Of a stretch of 64,000 bases of DNA, positions 53,793-64,000 are shown piece by piece. Under the pieces are notes generated by a model. That model ran no database searches. It had not been told where the DNA came from and saw nothing but the letters and a program-made list of their open reading frames with translations. The position numbers and the translations under genes are program-made. The stretch is from Synechococcus sp. PROS-9-1. Its GTDB lineage: Bacteria; Cyanobacteriota; Cyanobacteriia; PCC-6307; Cyanobiaceae. Each line of letters starts with the position of its first letter. Within the stretch, counting starts at the first letter, position 1. The stretch spans positions 2,209,941 to 2,273,940 of the forward strand of contig NZ_CP047961.1 of the NCBI RefSeq assembly GCF_014279775.1. Reading direction: 5' to 3'.

Positions 53793-55307
53793 TTAGAGCT
53801 GTCCAGTGACATCCACCAAAGGAACTGACGCATGTCCCCAACCGCCCCCACTAAAAGTATGGGCCGAGGGAACAGCAAGCTGTTCATTGATCCAAGCCAA
53901 GATCAGCGGCCCAAGAATTGGGGCTTCCTTCTGATCCGCAGGCGCCCAAAGATTGAAATGGCTGCCACCTGAGGCCAGCACAAGGCGATGACCATTGGCC
54001 AATGGCTTCCCGCCCTTCAATGGCACCACCGCCTCAGGATCGGAGGGAACGATCCAATCTTTCGTTCCACTCACCAACAACACCTTCGCCTGAAGGGAAG
54101 GGCCGCTCGACTCATCAAAAAGAAGCCTCATTGGTGGACTCACCACAACAGCTGCCTTAACACGAGAGTCAGCCAGTGATCCCTGATCAGCTCCCGACAA
54201 CCAGCTGCATTGCAACACCCAACTGAGGTTTCGATCTAGATCAAGAGGATCCTGACAACGCGTTTTCAGCTTCCTACTGGTGGTTTGTAGACCACTTAAT
54301 TGCAACGCCGTTGTGGCACCCCATGAATGTCCTACAACCGCTACGTCATCAATAGCGATCTGTTGTCCCGTCAACAGGGTGCCAGCTTCCACTCCATCCA
54401 GGAGTACTGAAATATCCAGAGGACGGAAACGTAGCTCCTCAGCACTGGGCGGAGGTGAGGCTCCATCAAGTAATTGCTTTTGCTGCTTCGCGTCGCTCCC
54501 TGGATGATCTGGAAGAAGCACGGTGTATCCATGGGCAGCCAACAAGCGGCCCCAGCCTTCGAAACTATCGGGCTCATCCCACAATCCATGGGAAATCACC
54601 ACTAGCTTCCCGTTAGACGTTCCCTGTGGAGTCAACACAGTGATGTCGAGGAGTTGGGAGCGATGGGCGGCAGGAAAGCGAATCTCCACCCGTGTCCAGC
54701 CCTCAGCCCCCGACTCAGCCAGAGACTTTGGCGCTGGGGCCATTGCTGTTCCTTGCTGAACGAGAGTGCGGGCATCATCCTGATTGGCGCGTAAGCGTTT
54801 GGCGTAAAAAGCCAAAGCCTGAAAGTCGATGGATAACGACTCACCCGGAACATGACGGAGCAAGCCCAACAAATTGGGCTCTCCATCGCGATAAGCGGCT
54901 TGAAGAGCGTCCGACAGCATTCGTCCACTGGTATCCGCCGGCAAACCCTCCACCTTCACCAACTCGGACGCCGCCAGTAAGGCTTGCTCCAACAATGGAT
55001 GGCCCACCGATTGCTCCAAAACGCTTGATGTTCGCTGGGGAAGAGGTGCGGTAAGGAACTGCCCAAGCAGTCGGGACACGGAACCATCGCCAGCTCGATC
55101 TAATTCCTGCAAATCAGGGTTGGACTCAATCAACTCCCGCGTTGTGCGTGCTCCCTTCAAATTCAGAGAGACATTCACGTCCAAAAGCGGCAGATCAATC
55201 GTCAATCGTTCGACTGCAGAAACGGATCCAGCAAATGAAACACTCAGTACGGACGCCAACGCAGCTGCACAAACACCATCAACCCAGTGGTCTAAAAACA
55301 AAGTCAT
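53793..55307 (-). CDS. Secreted DUF1400 alpha/beta hydrolase
   Basis: A 504-residue protein with an N-terminal signal peptide (to about residue 30), a DUF1400 domain (about 30-175) and an alpha/beta hydrolase domain. The nucleophile elbow VVGHSWGATTAL is near residue 325, with SGTKDWIVPSD and SGGSHFNLWAP supplying candidate Asp and His. This is the usual architecture of a cyanobacterial lipase/esterase-like group of unknown substrate. Its start overlaps the end of uvrA by 4 bases. Confidence 0.85.
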   Translation of the reverse strand: MTLFLDHWVDGVCAAALASVLSVSFAGSVSAVERLTIDLPLLDVNVSLNLKGARTTRELIESNPDLQELDRAGDGSVSRLLGQFLTAPLPQRTSSVLEQSVGHPLLEQALLAASELVKVEGLPADTSGRMLSDALQAAYRDGEPNLLGLLRHVPGESLSIDFQALAFYAKRLRANQDDARTLVQQGTAMAPAPKSLAESGAEGWTRVEIRFPAAHRSQLLDITVLTPQGTSNGKLVVISHGLWDEPDSFEGWGRLLAAHGYTVLLPDHPGSDAKQQKQLLDGASPPPSAEELRFRPLDISVLLDGVEAGTLLTGQQIAIDDVAVVGHSWGATTALQLSGLQTTSRKLKTRCQDPLDLDRNLSWVLQCSWLSGADQGSLADSRVKAAVVVSPPMRLLFDESSGPSLQAKVLLVSGTKDWIVPSDPEAVVPLKGGKPLANGHRLVLASGGSHFNLWAPADQKEAPILGPLILAWINEQLAVPSAHTFSGGGWGHASVPLVDVTGQL

Positions 55308-58300
55308 GCCGCCTCTTCCATTGATTTAATTAACTGGGGAGGATGCTGTTTTAAAACTTCTTTGAGATAGCGACCCGTATGACTAGTTTTATGTTGAGCG
55401 ACCTCTTCAGGAGTTCCGGTAACAACAATCTGACCACCCTTATTACCACCCTCTGGGCCTAAATCAATAACCCAATCTGAACAGCGAATCACATCAAGAT
55501 TGTGCTCAATACAAATCACAGAATTTCCTTTATCAACAAGTCTCTGGATAACATCCATCAATTTGTGGACGTCATAAAAACTAAGCCCGGTGGTTGGCTC
55601 ATCAATTAAATAAAGAGTCTTTCCGGTAGCCCGTCGCGACAATTCTGTAGCAAGTTTCACGCGCTGAGCTTCACCACCAGAAAGAGTTGGAGCTGGCTGG
55701 CCTAGCTTTACATATCCAAGACCAACATCAACCAACGTGGTTAAGCGATCAGCAGCCTGAGGGATCGCAGAAAAAACATCAGCTGCCTGCTCCACTGTCA
55801 TTTCCAGAACATCAGCAATCGTGAACCCTTTGTAGGTGACCTGAAGCGTTTCACGATTAAAACGAGCCCCTTTACAGACATCACATTGCACATAGACATC
55901 AGGTAAAAAGTTCATTTCGATCACATTCACGCCCTGGCCGCGGCAGGCTTCGCAACGGCCACCCTTCACATTGAAGCTGAACTGTCCAACCTGATAACCA
56001 CGCGCTTTGGCCTCCACTGTGGCCGCAAAAATCTGACGAATGGGATCAAACGCCCCGGTGTAAGTAGCGGGATTAGAGCGAGGTGTTCTACCAATCGGAG
56101 ACTGATCAATCACGATTACTTTGTCGATCGACTTAAGCCCGCGAAGTTCTCCCAATCCTTGAGGAAAGGGAATCTTACGGCCAAGCCCATGTTCCAGAGC
56201 TGGATGCAACAACTCATTCACCAAAGTGCTCTTGCCACTGCCACTAACGCCAGTGACTGACACCAAACGTCCCAGCGGAAACTCCACATTTAATCCCTCA
56301 AGATTATTACGGGAGCAATCAAGAAGTTTCAAACTGCGAGTACCACCATTACGCCTCTCAGCAGGGGTGGGGATACTCTTCTTCCCACTTAAATAAGCAC
56401 CTGTTACAGAATCTTCAGCACCTAACAAATCATCGATCGAACCCTCAGCCACGATGTGACCACCGTGCACTCCAGCTCCAGGGCCAATATCCACAAGATG
56501 ATCGGCAGCGCGGATCGTGTCCTCATCGTGCTCAACCACCACCAAAGTGTTGCCTAAATCCCTCAAACGTTCCAGCGTGGTCAATAAACGATCGTTGTCA
56601 CGCTGATGCAAACCAATGCTCGGTTCATCAAGCACATAGAGCACCCCGGTCAATCCAGCACCGATTTGCGTCGCAAGACGGATCCTCTGTGCTTCCCCTC
56701 CTGACAGGGTCATTGCTGGTCGGTCCAAGCTCAGGTAGTCCAACCCAACGTCCAGCAAAAAGCGCAGACGCATCCGAATCTCTTTCAAGACAAGATCTCC
56801 GATCTGTATCTGACGGGAATTCAGCAGGGGCTCAGAGCCTTCATAGCTACCCACCCCCATCAAACTTTCAATGCGTTCGAGAGTTTGGCCCACACTGACT
56901 GCCGTGAGATCCGTAATCCGAAACGGACCAACTTTCACCGCCAATGCCTCCGGCCGCAAGCGCAGTCCAGCGCAGCTTTCGCATGGAACCAACTCTAAAT
57001 ATTTTTCAAGCTTCTGCCGCTGTGCTTCTCCACTTGCATCACGAAGCTGACGTTCCAGGATTGGCAAAATACCTTCGAAAGGCCTCATATAGGTCTGAGA
57101 CTTCCGATAACGACTATCTGCCTGAATTTGAATCGGCTCGCGACTTCCATTCAATAAAATATCTTTTTGTTGATCAGTGAGATCCTTCCAAGGAGTCTTA
57201 ATTTCAAACCCAAAAGCTTCTCCTACAGAATACAAAAGTGAGAAGTAGTACGAATTATCTTTTTCTGCCCACGGAACTACAGCGGAATACACAGGCTGAG
57301 ATGGATCTGGAACCACCCGATCAACAGTAAATTTCCGTATGTAACCAATCCCATGACAAACCTCACAAGCTCCGTAAGGACTGTTGAACGAAAAAAGTCG
57401 TGGTGAAAGCTCTTCCATCACCGCCCCGTGAACAGGGCATGCATAGTTCTCGGAATAGAGCCTTTCTTTCTCCACTCCTTCGGGCAATTCCTCTCCCTTT
57501 TTGGGTACCACTTCAACGAGAGCCAAACCGTCACCTCGTTTCAATGCCGTACGTAGAGAATCATTGAGACGCTCCTGAATTCCTTCTCGAGCGACCAGAC
57601 GATCCACCACAACTTCAATGGCGTGCTGATGATTTTTGTCTAACTCAATGTTGTCCGCTAGCTCACGAACCTCACCATTGATACGGATCCGAGCAAAGCC
57701 TTCAGCAGCCAAGCCACTGATCAATTTGCTGTGGGTTCCTTTTTTTCCACGCACCACCGGCGCTAAAAGTTGATAACGGGTCCCCTCAGGAAGCGTGAGA
57801 ATTTGATCGACCATTTCATCAATGGTCTGGGGCCGTATAGACCGGCCACATTCAGGACAATGGGGCTCCCCGGCACGACCAAACAAGAGACGCAAATAGT
57901 CGTGAATCTCGGTCACCGTGCCAACGGTGGAGCGAGGGTTATGGCTTGTTGATTTCTGATCAATCGAAATCGCCGGTGACAGCCCTTCAATCGCATCCAC
58001 ATCTGGTTTATCCACCTGGCCAAGAAACTGACGCGCATAAGCAGACAGACTCTCCACGTAGCGACGCTGTCCTTCAGCAAAAATCGTGTCGAACGCTAAT
58101 GAACTCTTCCCACTCCCACTCACCCCGGTGAAGACCACCATTTTGTTCCGCGGAATCGTGACATCCACGTTTTTGAGGTTGTGCTGCCGGGCACCACGAA
58201 CTCGAATCACTTCCTCAGAAGACGAAACACCACTCGATTGACCAGTCTTCGACAAAGCAGTTTTCGGTGAAGCCGAATGATCGTTTGCGGTCGGAGCACG

Positions 58301-58309
58301 GCGACCCAT
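55304..58309 (-). CDS. uvrA: Excinuclease ABC subunit A
   Basis: About 1001 residues; damage-recognition ATPase of nucleotide excision repair. It has two ABC modules with Walker [17 protein letters not shown] and [15 protein letters not shown], two signature motifs ([16 protein letters not shown] and [16 protein letters not shown]), and zinc sites in [20 protein letters not shown] and CEACRGQG with CDVCKGARF. The start at 58309 is chosen over 58324. It forms a unit with the DUF1400 hydrolase gene. Confidence 0.97.
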   Translation of the reverse strand: MGRRAPTANDHSASPKTALSKTGQSSGVSSSEEVIRVRGARQHNLKNVDVTIPRNKMVVFTGVSGSGKSSLAFDTIFAEGQRRYVESLSAYARQFLGQVDKPDVDAIEGLSPAISIDQKSTSHNPRSTVGTVTEIHDYLRLLFGRAGEPHCPECGRSIRPQTIDEMVDQILTLPEGTRYQLLAPVVRGKKGTHSKLISGLAAEGFARIRINGEVRELADNIELDKNHQHAIEVVVDRLVAREGIQERLNDSLRTALKRGDGLALVEVVPKKGEELPEGVEKERLYSENYACPVHGAVMEELSPRLFSFNSPYGACEVCHGIGYIRKFTVDRVVPDPSQPVYSAVVPWAEKDNSYYFSLLYSVGEAFGFEIKTPWKDLTDQQKDILLNGSREPIQIQADSRYRKSQTYMRPFEGILPILERQLRDASGEAQRQKLEKYLELVPCESCAGLRLRPEALAVKVGPFRITDLTAVSVGQTLERIESLMGVGSYEGSEPLLNSRQIQIGDLVLKEIRMRLRFLLDVGLDYLSLDRPAMTLSGGEAQRIRLATQIGAGLTGVLYVLDEPSIGLHQRDNDRLLTTLERLRDLGNTLVVVEHDEDTIRAADHLVDIGPGAGVHGGHIVAEGSIDDLLGAEDSVTGAYLSGKKSIPTPAERRNGGTRSLKLLDCSRNNLEGLNVEFPLGRLVSVTGVSGSGKSTLVNELLHPALEHGLGRKIPFPQGLGELRGLKSIDKVIVIDQSPIGRTPRSNPATYTGAFDPIRQIFAATVEAKARGYQVGQFSFNVKGGRCEACRGQGVNVIEMNFLPDVYVQCDVCKGARFNRETLQVTYKGFTIADVLEMTVEQAADVFSAIPQAADRLTTLVDVGLGYVKLGQPAPTLSGGEAQRVKLATELSRRATGKTLYLIDEPTTGLSFYDVHKLMDVIQRLVDKGNSVICIEHNLDVIRCSDWVIDLGPEGGNKGGQIVVTGTPEEVAQHKTSHTGRYLKEVLKQHPPQLIKSMEEAA

Positions 58310-58355
58310 ACGGAGTGACTTCAATAGCCCAAGAGTCTAAGGAGACTGCTGCTGT

Positions 58356-60044
58356 TCAGGCTGCTCGCTGCTCCAACAAACTTGCCGCATAGGCCTGAGC
58401 ATCCTCAAAATCCCCTCCAGCCAATTCAGCCAATTCTTGGCGTCTGGCCTGAGTGTCCCGCAGATGGGACACTCGCGAGCAGGTTTCTCCATCCACCACC
58501 TCCTTGCTGACGCGGAAGTGATGATCTGCAGCTGCAGCCACTAACGGTTGATGGGTGACACAAAACACCTGGCGATTCTTGGCCATGGTTCGCAGCAAAT
58601 TGGCCATCTCTCCACTCACGCGACCGCTGACGCCACTGTCGATCTCGTCAAACAACAAGGTGCTGAAACCATCCACATCCGCCAGACAGGTTTTAAGCGC
58701 CAAAAGGAAACGCGACATCTCCCCTCCTGATGCCACCTCAGCTAAGGGAGCAAGGGGCTGGCCAGGATTCGCCGAAAACAAAAAACAGATGGCATCTGCG
58801 CCTAGATCCATGGGATCAACTGCAGAAAAATCCACCCGAAAACGCACATTTTCAAGGCCCATTGGCCGCAAATGGGTCATCAATCTCTCCTCCAGGCAAG
58901 CAGCGGAAGCCTGGCGCAACAGCGTGAGCGACTGGTTGCAGGAATCTCGATGCTTGCGAGCCTCCTGTTCCCGGTGGCGCAACACCTCCAAAGCCGCGTC
59001 GGCTCCACCCGCTGCCTGTTGATCGCGCAGCGCATCACGCCGCTCAATCAAGACCTTGAGTTCAACGCCATGACGACGCTCTAAGCGTTTCAGCAAAGCG
59101 AGCCGTTCCTGCAGCACACCCAATCGTTCTGGATCGCTCTCTAAAGACGCTCCATACGCTTCAAGGCCCCGAATTAAATCGAGCAAACCAGCCTCCAAAT
59201 CAAGGCATTTCTCAGCAGAAACGCTCAGAGAGGCATCAAGGATCTGCAATTGCTGCAGCTCATGGCAGCAGGCCGTTAGGTGATCCAAAGCCGATGGAGC
59301 CTGTTCAGCTCCGTCTTGAAGCCGGCCAATCAAAACAGCGAGACCTTCCAGCAAGCGCACGCCATGAACCAAGCGGTCTTGCTCTTGTTCCAGCTGTTGA
59401 ATTTCAGCGGGATCCTCAAGGTAAGCGGCCTCGAGTTCCATCAATAACGCGTCTTGTTCCTCTTGTTGTTCCTGAAGACGAAATCGATCTGTCTCCAGCT
59501 TCAACACGTCGGCATGGCAGTGCTGCCAAACCTGCCAACACTCACGCACAGTTTGTATGCACTGAGCTAGTGGCTCACCGCCTAGACGATCGATCCAACG
59601 ACGTTGCTGACCTGGATAGGCAAGCTGCTGGGTTTGACCCTGGACCGTGAGATCGATCAACAAAGGCCTCAGCTGAAGCAATTGCTGCCGATTCACGACA
59701 GTGCCATTCAGTCTTGAGCGGCTGCTCAAGCGTTCGTCTTGACGCCGCCACTCCCGCGACAAAACCAAATCACCGCCCTCATCGTCCAGTTGATGCTCTT
59801 GAAGCCAACGCCGAGCGGCATCGTCCGGTGTGAAAGTCGCCTCAATCACTGCACGATCACAACCTGTCCGCACCAACCGACCCGCTGACGTTCCCTGCAT
59901 GCCACCAAGGAGGGCATCGAGGGCATCTAACAACAGCGACTTGCCTGCCCCTGTCTCACCGGTCAGCACGGAAAAACCGTGATCGAACGCCAGCTCCAAG
60001 CGCTCGATCAGTGCGATGTTGTCCAGTCTCAGACCGGTCAGCAC
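58356..60044 (-). CDS. recN: DNA repair protein RecN
   Basis: A 562-residue SMC-like ATPase in double-strand break repair. Walker A SVLTGETGAGKSLLLDALDAL is near residue 33, a central coiled-coil region spans about 160-380, and ASGGEMSRFLLALK (near 442) and LLFDEIDSGVSG (near 470) give the signature and Walker B. It lies just upstream of uvrA (31-base gap to the uvrA start region), so the two repair genes may be co-transcribed. Confidence 0.95.
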   Translation of the reverse strand: MLTGLRLDNIALIERLELAFDHGFSVLTGETGAGKSLLLDALDALLGGMQGTSAGRLVRTGCDRAVIEATFTPDDAARRWLQEHQLDDEGGDLVLSREWRRQDERLSSRSRLNGTVVNRQQLLQLRPLLIDLTVQGQTQQLAYPGQQRRWIDRLGGEPLAQCIQTVRECWQVWQHCHADVLKLETDRFRLQEQQEEQDALLMELEAAYLEDPAEIQQLEQEQDRLVHGVRLLEGLAVLIGRLQDGAEQAPSALDHLTACCHELQQLQILDASLSVSAEKCLDLEAGLLDLIRGLEAYGASLESDPERLGVLQERLALLKRLERRHGVELKVLIERRDALRDQQAAGGADAALEVLRHREQEARKHRDSCNQSLTLLRQASAACLEERLMTHLRPMGLENVRFRVDFSAVDPMDLGADAICFLFSANPGQPLAPLAEVASGGEMSRFLLALKTCLADVDGFSTLLFDEIDSGVSGRVSGEMANLLRTMAKNRQVFCVTHQPLVAAAADHHFRVSKEVVDGETCSRVSHLRDTQARRQELAELAGGDFEDAQAYAASLLEQRAA

Positions 60045-60110
60045 GGCGAATCCAGTGGTTCAACAAACCGTAGCGACGGCTTTAGTCGTTTAGAAGGGAT
60101 CACCAACGCA

Positions 60111-61985
60111 GTGGCGGCTGTGGCACAACACGAGCTAGGAGATTTCATTGAGGCCGCCGGTCTGCTCGAGTACGACCCGGCTGCGATCACGCGGATCTAT
60201 GCCGGCCATCCGCAGCGCTTACTGCGCCGCCTCTGGCAAACCCTTGTCCCCATTGGGCTTCTACTGCTCGGAGTTGGTGTCGACAAACTTCTAGGGCTGC
60301 TCAGCAATCAGGAGCGCGCCAGAACGAGAGCCAGGGAATGTGCCAATTTGCTCGTTGATCTCGGTCCTGCTTTCATCAAAGCTGGCCAGGCGCTTTCCAC
60401 CCGTCCAGACATCGTTCCTCCTGTGCTGCTCGAGGAACTGGCCCAACTCCAAGATCAACTTCCTGGCTTCGATAGCGACCTCGCCATGGCCTGCATCGAG
60501 GATGACCTCGGTGCACCGGTCGACAGCATCTATGCGGAACTCGATCGAGAACCCATCTCCGCTGCGTCTCTTGGTCAAGTGCACCAGGGATATCTCAAGG
60601 GCGGCCAAAAAGTCGCCGTCAAAGTGCAACGACCTGGTTTACGAGAACAAATCACTCTTGACCTTTATATCGTTCGAAACATTGCTGCATGGCTTAATAC
60701 CAACATCGGCCTTATTCGTAGTGATCTTGTTGCACTAATCGATGAATTAGGGAGCCGAGTCTTTGAAGAGATGGATTATCTCAATGAAGCAGATAATGCA
60801 AATAAATTCCGTGAATTGCACAAACAGAATCCACGCATTGCCGTTCCAGAAATTTTTACTGAAGCCACCAGTAGACGGGTGCTAACAATGGAATGGATCG
60901 ATGGCGTGAAACTCACCAATCTGGAAGCCGTTAGGGATTTAGGAATTGATCCAAATGACATGGTTGAAGTGGGAGTGAGCTGCAGTTTGCAACAACTTCT
61001 CGAACATGGGTTTTTCCACGCTGATCCCCATCCTGGCAACCTTTTAGCCATGGCCGACGGTCGACTTTGCTATCTCGATTTCGGAATGATGAGTGAGGTC
61101 AGCCGTGAATCCCGCACTGGACTCATCCAGGCTGTTGTTCATCTTGTGAATCGTAATTTTGAAAAACTCTCCAAAGATTTCGTCACGCTCGGATTTTTAG
61201 CCGAAGACGTGAATTTGGAGCCGATCGTGCCTGCCTTTGAATCCGTCTTTAGTCAAGCCATCGAGATGGGCGTGAATCGCATGGATTTCAAAAGTGTGAC
61301 TGACGATATGTCGGGAGTGATGTACAAATTCCCCTTTCGAGTTCCTCCTTATTACGCCCTGATCCTCCGCTCTCTCGTCACACTTGAAGGCATCGCGCTC
61401 AGCGTGGATTCGGAGTTCAAAATTCTTGGTGCGGCCTACCCCTATTTCGCCAGACGTTTAATGGAGGATCCAGATCCTCAACTGCGTCAAAGTCTGAAAG
61501 AAATGCTGTTCGAAGGCGACGCCTTTCGCTGGACAAGGCTTGAAGGTCTTGTCGCAAGTGCGGCAAGTCAAAACCAACTGGATCTCGAAGCGTTGCTCGA
61601 TCAAGTGCTCGACTTCCTGTTTTCAGCCAACGGCGGCATGCTCCGCAATCAATTGGTTGAAGCTGTAGCGGATCGTTTGGATGCCATTGGCTGGACAGCC
61701 CTACAACGCATCGGACGCCGATTACCGCGGCCTTTTCAACCAACGCTGCTCCTCGATGTTGCCCCGTCCCTCAACGAAGACAACTACCTCGACCTTGAAC
61801 CGATCCGGCAACTCATCAGCGTTTTACAGCAATTGCCAGGTTTCAATCCTGATCTTGTGTTTAGTCGACTTCCTCGGTTGATTCGTGAACGCGATGCAAG
61901 ACAAATGGGGGTTGCTCTGGCACAAGGATTAGCCGAACGCGGAGTTGTCCGCCTCGTTAAAGCAGCTGCAGGAAGTCCGAATTAG
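60111..61985 (+). CDS. ABC1/UbiB-family atypical kinase
   Basis: A protein of about 624 residues of the ABC1 (AarF/UbiB/COQ8) family. The KxGQ motif is FIKAGQALSTRPDIV, the nucleotide loop SAASLGQVHQGYLKGGQKVAVKV, and the catalytic-like motifs FHADPHPGNLL and CYLDFGMMSE. One to two hydrophobic segments are present (LVPIGLLLLGVGVDKLL, and possibly near the C-terminus). Cyanobacteria have several, with roles in quinone or tocopherol metabolism. GTG at 60111 or 60120 is preferred because an earlier start at 59979 would overlap recN by 66 bases. Confidence 0.9.
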   Translation: MAAVAQHELGDFIEAAGLLEYDPAAITRIYAGHPQRLLRRLWQTLVPIGLLLLGVGVDKLLGLLSNQERARTRARECANLLVDLGPAFIKAGQALSTRPDIVPPVLLEELAQLQDQLPGFDSDLAMACIEDDLGAPVDSIYAELDREPISAASLGQVHQGYLKGGQKVAVKVQRPGLREQITLDLYIVRNIAAWLNTNIGLIRSDLVALIDELGSRVFEEMDYLNEADNANKFRELHKQNPRIAVPEIFTEATSRRVLTMEWIDGVKLTNLEAVRDLGIDPNDMVEVGVSCSLQQLLEHGFFHADPHPGNLLAMADGRLCYLDFGMMSEVSRESRTGLIQAVVHLVNRNFEKLSKDFVTLGFLAEDVNLEPIVPAFESVFSQAIEMGVNRMDFKSVTDDMSGVMYKFPFRVPPYYALILRSLVTLEGIALSVDSEFKILGAAYPYFARRLMEDPDPQLRQSLKEMLFEGDAFRWTRLEGLVASAASQNQLDLEALLDQVLDFLFSANGGMLRNQLVEAVADRLDAIGWTALQRIGRRLPRPFQPTLLLDVAPSLNEDNYLDLEPIRQLISVLQQLPGFNPDLVFSRLPRLIRERDARQMGVALAQGLAERGVVRLVKAAAGSPN

Positions 61986-61995
61986 ATTCCGGCAA

Positions 61996-62577
61996 ATGAT
62001 CAAGATCATGCCCCGCAGATCCAGACGCCAAACCATCCTGGCGCTTGGTGCCGCAATCGGTCTCAGTATTTCATCTGCTCTACAACCGGCCCATGCAGCC
62101 AAGGATGTTGCCCTCGTAAGCGGGGCCTACAAACGATCGATCTCTGTGAGTGATCTTGTTTATCTCGCAGACACTGGCAAAGCCAGGGGCATTCTTTCTG
62201 ATGTTCTTCGCTTCGGGAAACAGAATCCCCAAGAGGTCGCCAAATTATTAAAACAGAAGCTTGATCTTCCTTTAGTCCTAACCAGTCGTTTGATGTCCAC
62301 TCGCATTGGAGACGTCATCATCCGCCGCGTTGCAACGATCATTTATCCCCTCAAAGTTCCCGATCCCTCGGTGAGTGTTCCTGCTATCCGAGCCGGAGTG
62401 ATTAACGGTCTGCAAAAAGAAGAAGGTGGCCTCACAGTGATCAATTTTTTGGATGCCTATCCTGCAGAGGTCATGGAAGTGAATATTCCCGCCCTGATGG
62501 CTTTGATCGAAAAAGCTGAATCCATTGCTGGCTTGGTGAAATTCTTCTCCGATTCACCACTCGACGGCTTGAAATAA
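61996..62577 (+). CDS. Stand-alone DUF1400-like exported protein
   Basis: About 193 residues with a signal peptide (ILALGAAIGLSISSALQPAHAA) and a domain with ISVSDLVYLADTGKARGIL and VNIPALMALIEKAESIAGLV, which resembles DUF1400, the N-terminal domain of the hydrolase at 53793-55307. The hydrolase part is absent and there is no GHSxG motif. The start is 10 bases after the ABC1 kinase stop, so it is probably co-transcribed. Function is unknown. Confidence 0.75.
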   Translation: MIKIMPRRSRRQTILALGAAIGLSISSALQPAHAAKDVALVSGAYKRSISVSDLVYLADTGKARGILSDVLRFGKQNPQEVAKLLKQKLDLPLVLTSRLMSTRIGDVIIRRVATIIYPLKVPDPSVSVPAIRAGVINGLQKEEGGLTVINFLDAYPAEVMEVNIPALMALIEKAESIAGLVKFFSDSPLDGLK

Positions 62578-62652
62578 AGCGTTCGCAACACCCGGCCAAC
62601 CCCGGCCAATCGGTCCAGACACATAGATTTCTGGGATTGTTGCTCTCTGCGG

Positions 62653-63759
62653 GTGTCCGTACTCAAGAACCTCCGCCGGCGTTTCACCGCCAAACCAGTC
62701 ATGCAGGACTGGCCCGGGCTCATCGAGGCCTATCGATCTTGGCTTCCCGTTTCGTCTGCCACTCCAGTGATCACGTTGCATGAGGGTGCAACACCACTGA
62801 TTCCGGTCCCATCGGTTGCGGAACGGATTGGACGCGGAGTGAAAGTATTCGTTAAATACGACGGTCTGAATCCCACCGGATCCTTTAAAGACCGTGGAAT
62901 GACCATGGCGATCAGCAAGGCCAAAGAAGCCGGCTGTGAAGCGGTGATTTGTGCCAGCACGGGGAACACCAGTGCTGCCGCTGCCGCCTATGCCCGTCGA
63001 GGCAGAATGCGAGCCTTCGTATTGATCCCAGACGGATACGTCGCACAAGGGAAATTGGCGCAAGCTCTGGTTTATGGGGCTGAAGTGCTGGCGATCCGGG
63101 GCAATTTCGACCGTGCTCTCGACATCGTTCGCGAAGCAGCCGAGAAATACCCGATCACCTTGGTGAATTCAGTCAACCCTTATCGACTGCAAGGACAAAA
63201 AACCGCAGCTTTTGAAATTGTCGATGCCTTAGGAGATGCTCCCGACTGGCTGTGCATCCCGATGGGCAACGCCGGAAATATCACGGCCTACTGGATGGGA
63301 TTCCAGGAATATCAGCAGGCTGGTCGCAGTCGGCGTTTGCCGCGAATGATGGGCTTCCAAGCCAGTGGCTCCGCGCCACTGGTGAATGAAACCACTGTGA
63401 GTGATCCAGAAACAATCGCTACCGCAATTCGCATCGGCAACCCCGTGAACCGAGCGAAGGCCATCGCAGCCCGTCAGGCCAGCAACGGAGCTTTCCTGGA
63501 TGTCACCGATGCGGAAATTATCGATGCCTACAAACTGCTCGGTGGCCAAGAAGGAATCTTCTGTGAACCCGCCAGTGCAGCCTCGGTGGCGGGCTTAATG
63601 AAACGTGCAGCAGAGGTTCCAGACGGAGCAACGGTGGTCTGTGTATTAACCGGAAATGGTCTTAAAGATCCGGACTGCGCCATCAACAACAACGACGCAT
63701 CCTTCTACGCCGATCTTGATCCCGATCTGAGCACCGTGGCCAAGGTAATGGGCTTCTAA
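62653..63759 (+). CDS. thrC: Threonine synthase
   Basis: A 368-residue PLP enzyme converting O-phosphohomoserine to threonine. LHEGATPLIPVP (near residue 43), NPTGSFKDRGMTMAI (near 76, PLP Lys) and STGNTSAAAAAYARR (near 102) are diagnostic; CVLTGNGLKDP lies near the C-terminus. GTG start. It is the last gene in the window. Confidence 0.96.
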   Translation: MSVLKNLRRRFTAKPVMQDWPGLIEAYRSWLPVSSATPVITLHEGATPLIPVPSVAERIGRGVKVFVKYDGLNPTGSFKDRGMTMAISKAKEAGCEAVICASTGNTSAAAAAYARRGRMRAFVLIPDGYVAQGKLAQALVYGAEVLAIRGNFDRALDIVREAAEKYPITLVNSVNPYRLQGQKTAAFEIVDALGDAPDWLCIPMGNAGNITAYWMGFQEYQQAGRSRRLPRMMGFQASGSAPLVNETTVSDPETIATAIRIGNPVNRAKAIAARQASNGAFLDVTDAEIIDAYKLLGGQEGIFCEPASAASVAGLMKRAAEVPDGATVVCVLTGNGLKDPDCAINNNDASFYADLDPDLSTVAKVMGF

Positions 63760-63829
63760 AGCGGTTCATTGAAGGCCCAATGTCAGCAAGATCTGTTCGG
63801 TTCGGAGCAAAAACTGTCTGCGGAATCCA

Positions 63830-64000
63830 CTGTTTTCTCCTTACAAAAATAGTGGAAAACCAAGGACAACTCAGCCCGTCAAGCAGCCGTGCTTATTCCC
63901 CAGGCTGTGGGGACTGGGGAAACTCAACAATTCTCCCCATTGATCTCTTTATGTTCCACAACCTGCCTGCTTCAAAAACCGGCATAACAAGGGGCGTTTG
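63830..64000. other. Possible replication-origin edge with DnaA-box-like words
   Basis: After thrC no gene follows to the window end (241 bases). AGTGGAAAA at 63851-63859 (complement TTTTCCACT) and TGTTCCACA at 63952-63960 each differ by one base from the cyanobacterial DnaA box TTTTCCACA; TGTGGGGA at 63906 is a weaker match. In marine picocyanobacteria the origin lies upstream of dnaN. Whether dnaN follows is outside the window. Confidence 0.4.

Noticed and set aside
1..64000. CRISPR arrays, tRNA, rRNA, transposases, integrases
   Set aside because: Gaps between genes were scanned by eye; no repeat-spacer pattern, cloverleaf-like sequence or mobile element gene was seen.

Overview
The window looks like a chromosome segment of a marine picocyanobacterium, most likely a subcluster 5.1 Synechococcus. 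Signs of this are the ferredoxin-dependent nitrate/nitrite reductases (narB, nirA) with an NrtP-type permease and NarM, a PsbQ lipoprotein, a phytol kinase-like gene, Tic20, a group 2 sigma factor, DUF3134 and DUF4278 small proteins, a bacterial-type sucrose-phosphate synthase, short intergenic gaps and moderate GC. No rRNA, tRNA, CRISPR array, prophage or insertion sequence was seen. The last ~170 bases after thrC carry DnaA-box-like words and may be the edge of the replication origin; this is inference.

1-24200, nitrogen region. The window opens inside ureC, followed by a class I glutamine amidotransferase. A structured leader with the architecture of the glutamine riboswitch (Downstream-peptide class) precedes a 55-residue DUF4278 protein. 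Next is a three-gene operon of circularly permuted ATP-grasp, alpha-E and transglutaminase-like proteins, a predicted peptide ligation/processing system of unknown product. From 6.9 to 22.6 kb lies a nitrate assimilation block in which transport (nrtP), nitrate reduction (narB, narM), molybdenum cofactor synthesis (moaA, mobA, moaC, moeA, moaE, moaD, moaB), siroheme synthesis (cobA and a CbiX-type chelatase candidate), nitrite reduction (nirA), nitrite/formate transport (focA) and cyanate breakdown (cynS) are interleaved with several small uncharacterised proteins. A TrpD2-like protein, preceded by a strong hairpin, closes the block.

24200-47500, housekeeping. An MFS transporter, polyphosphate kinase, a sigma factor, phytol kinase, DAHP synthase, aconitase B, a ClC transporter, a radical SAM protein, an O-antigen ligase-like protein, PurU, PsbQ, an FAD oxidoreductase, PstS, DnaK, AroE, Tic20, ribosomal protein S6, ArgG and small proteins follow. 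One coiled-coil gene (45374-45689) is put out of frame by an 11-C run.

47500-64000. After mraY comes a short accessory-looking stretch with an orphan ParA ATPase, a ~445-base stretch with degenerate coding signal and two small proteins. Then come PurT, sucrose-phosphate synthase with a divergent HAD domain, a DUF1400 alpha/beta hydrolase, UvrA, RecN, an ABC1 kinase, a stand-alone DUF1400 protein and threonine synthase.

Functional links: urea, nitrate, nitrite and cyanate routes converge on ammonium; Mo-cofactor and siroheme genes supply cofactors to NarB and NirA; candidate NtcA and glutamine-sensing elements would couple them to nitrogen status.
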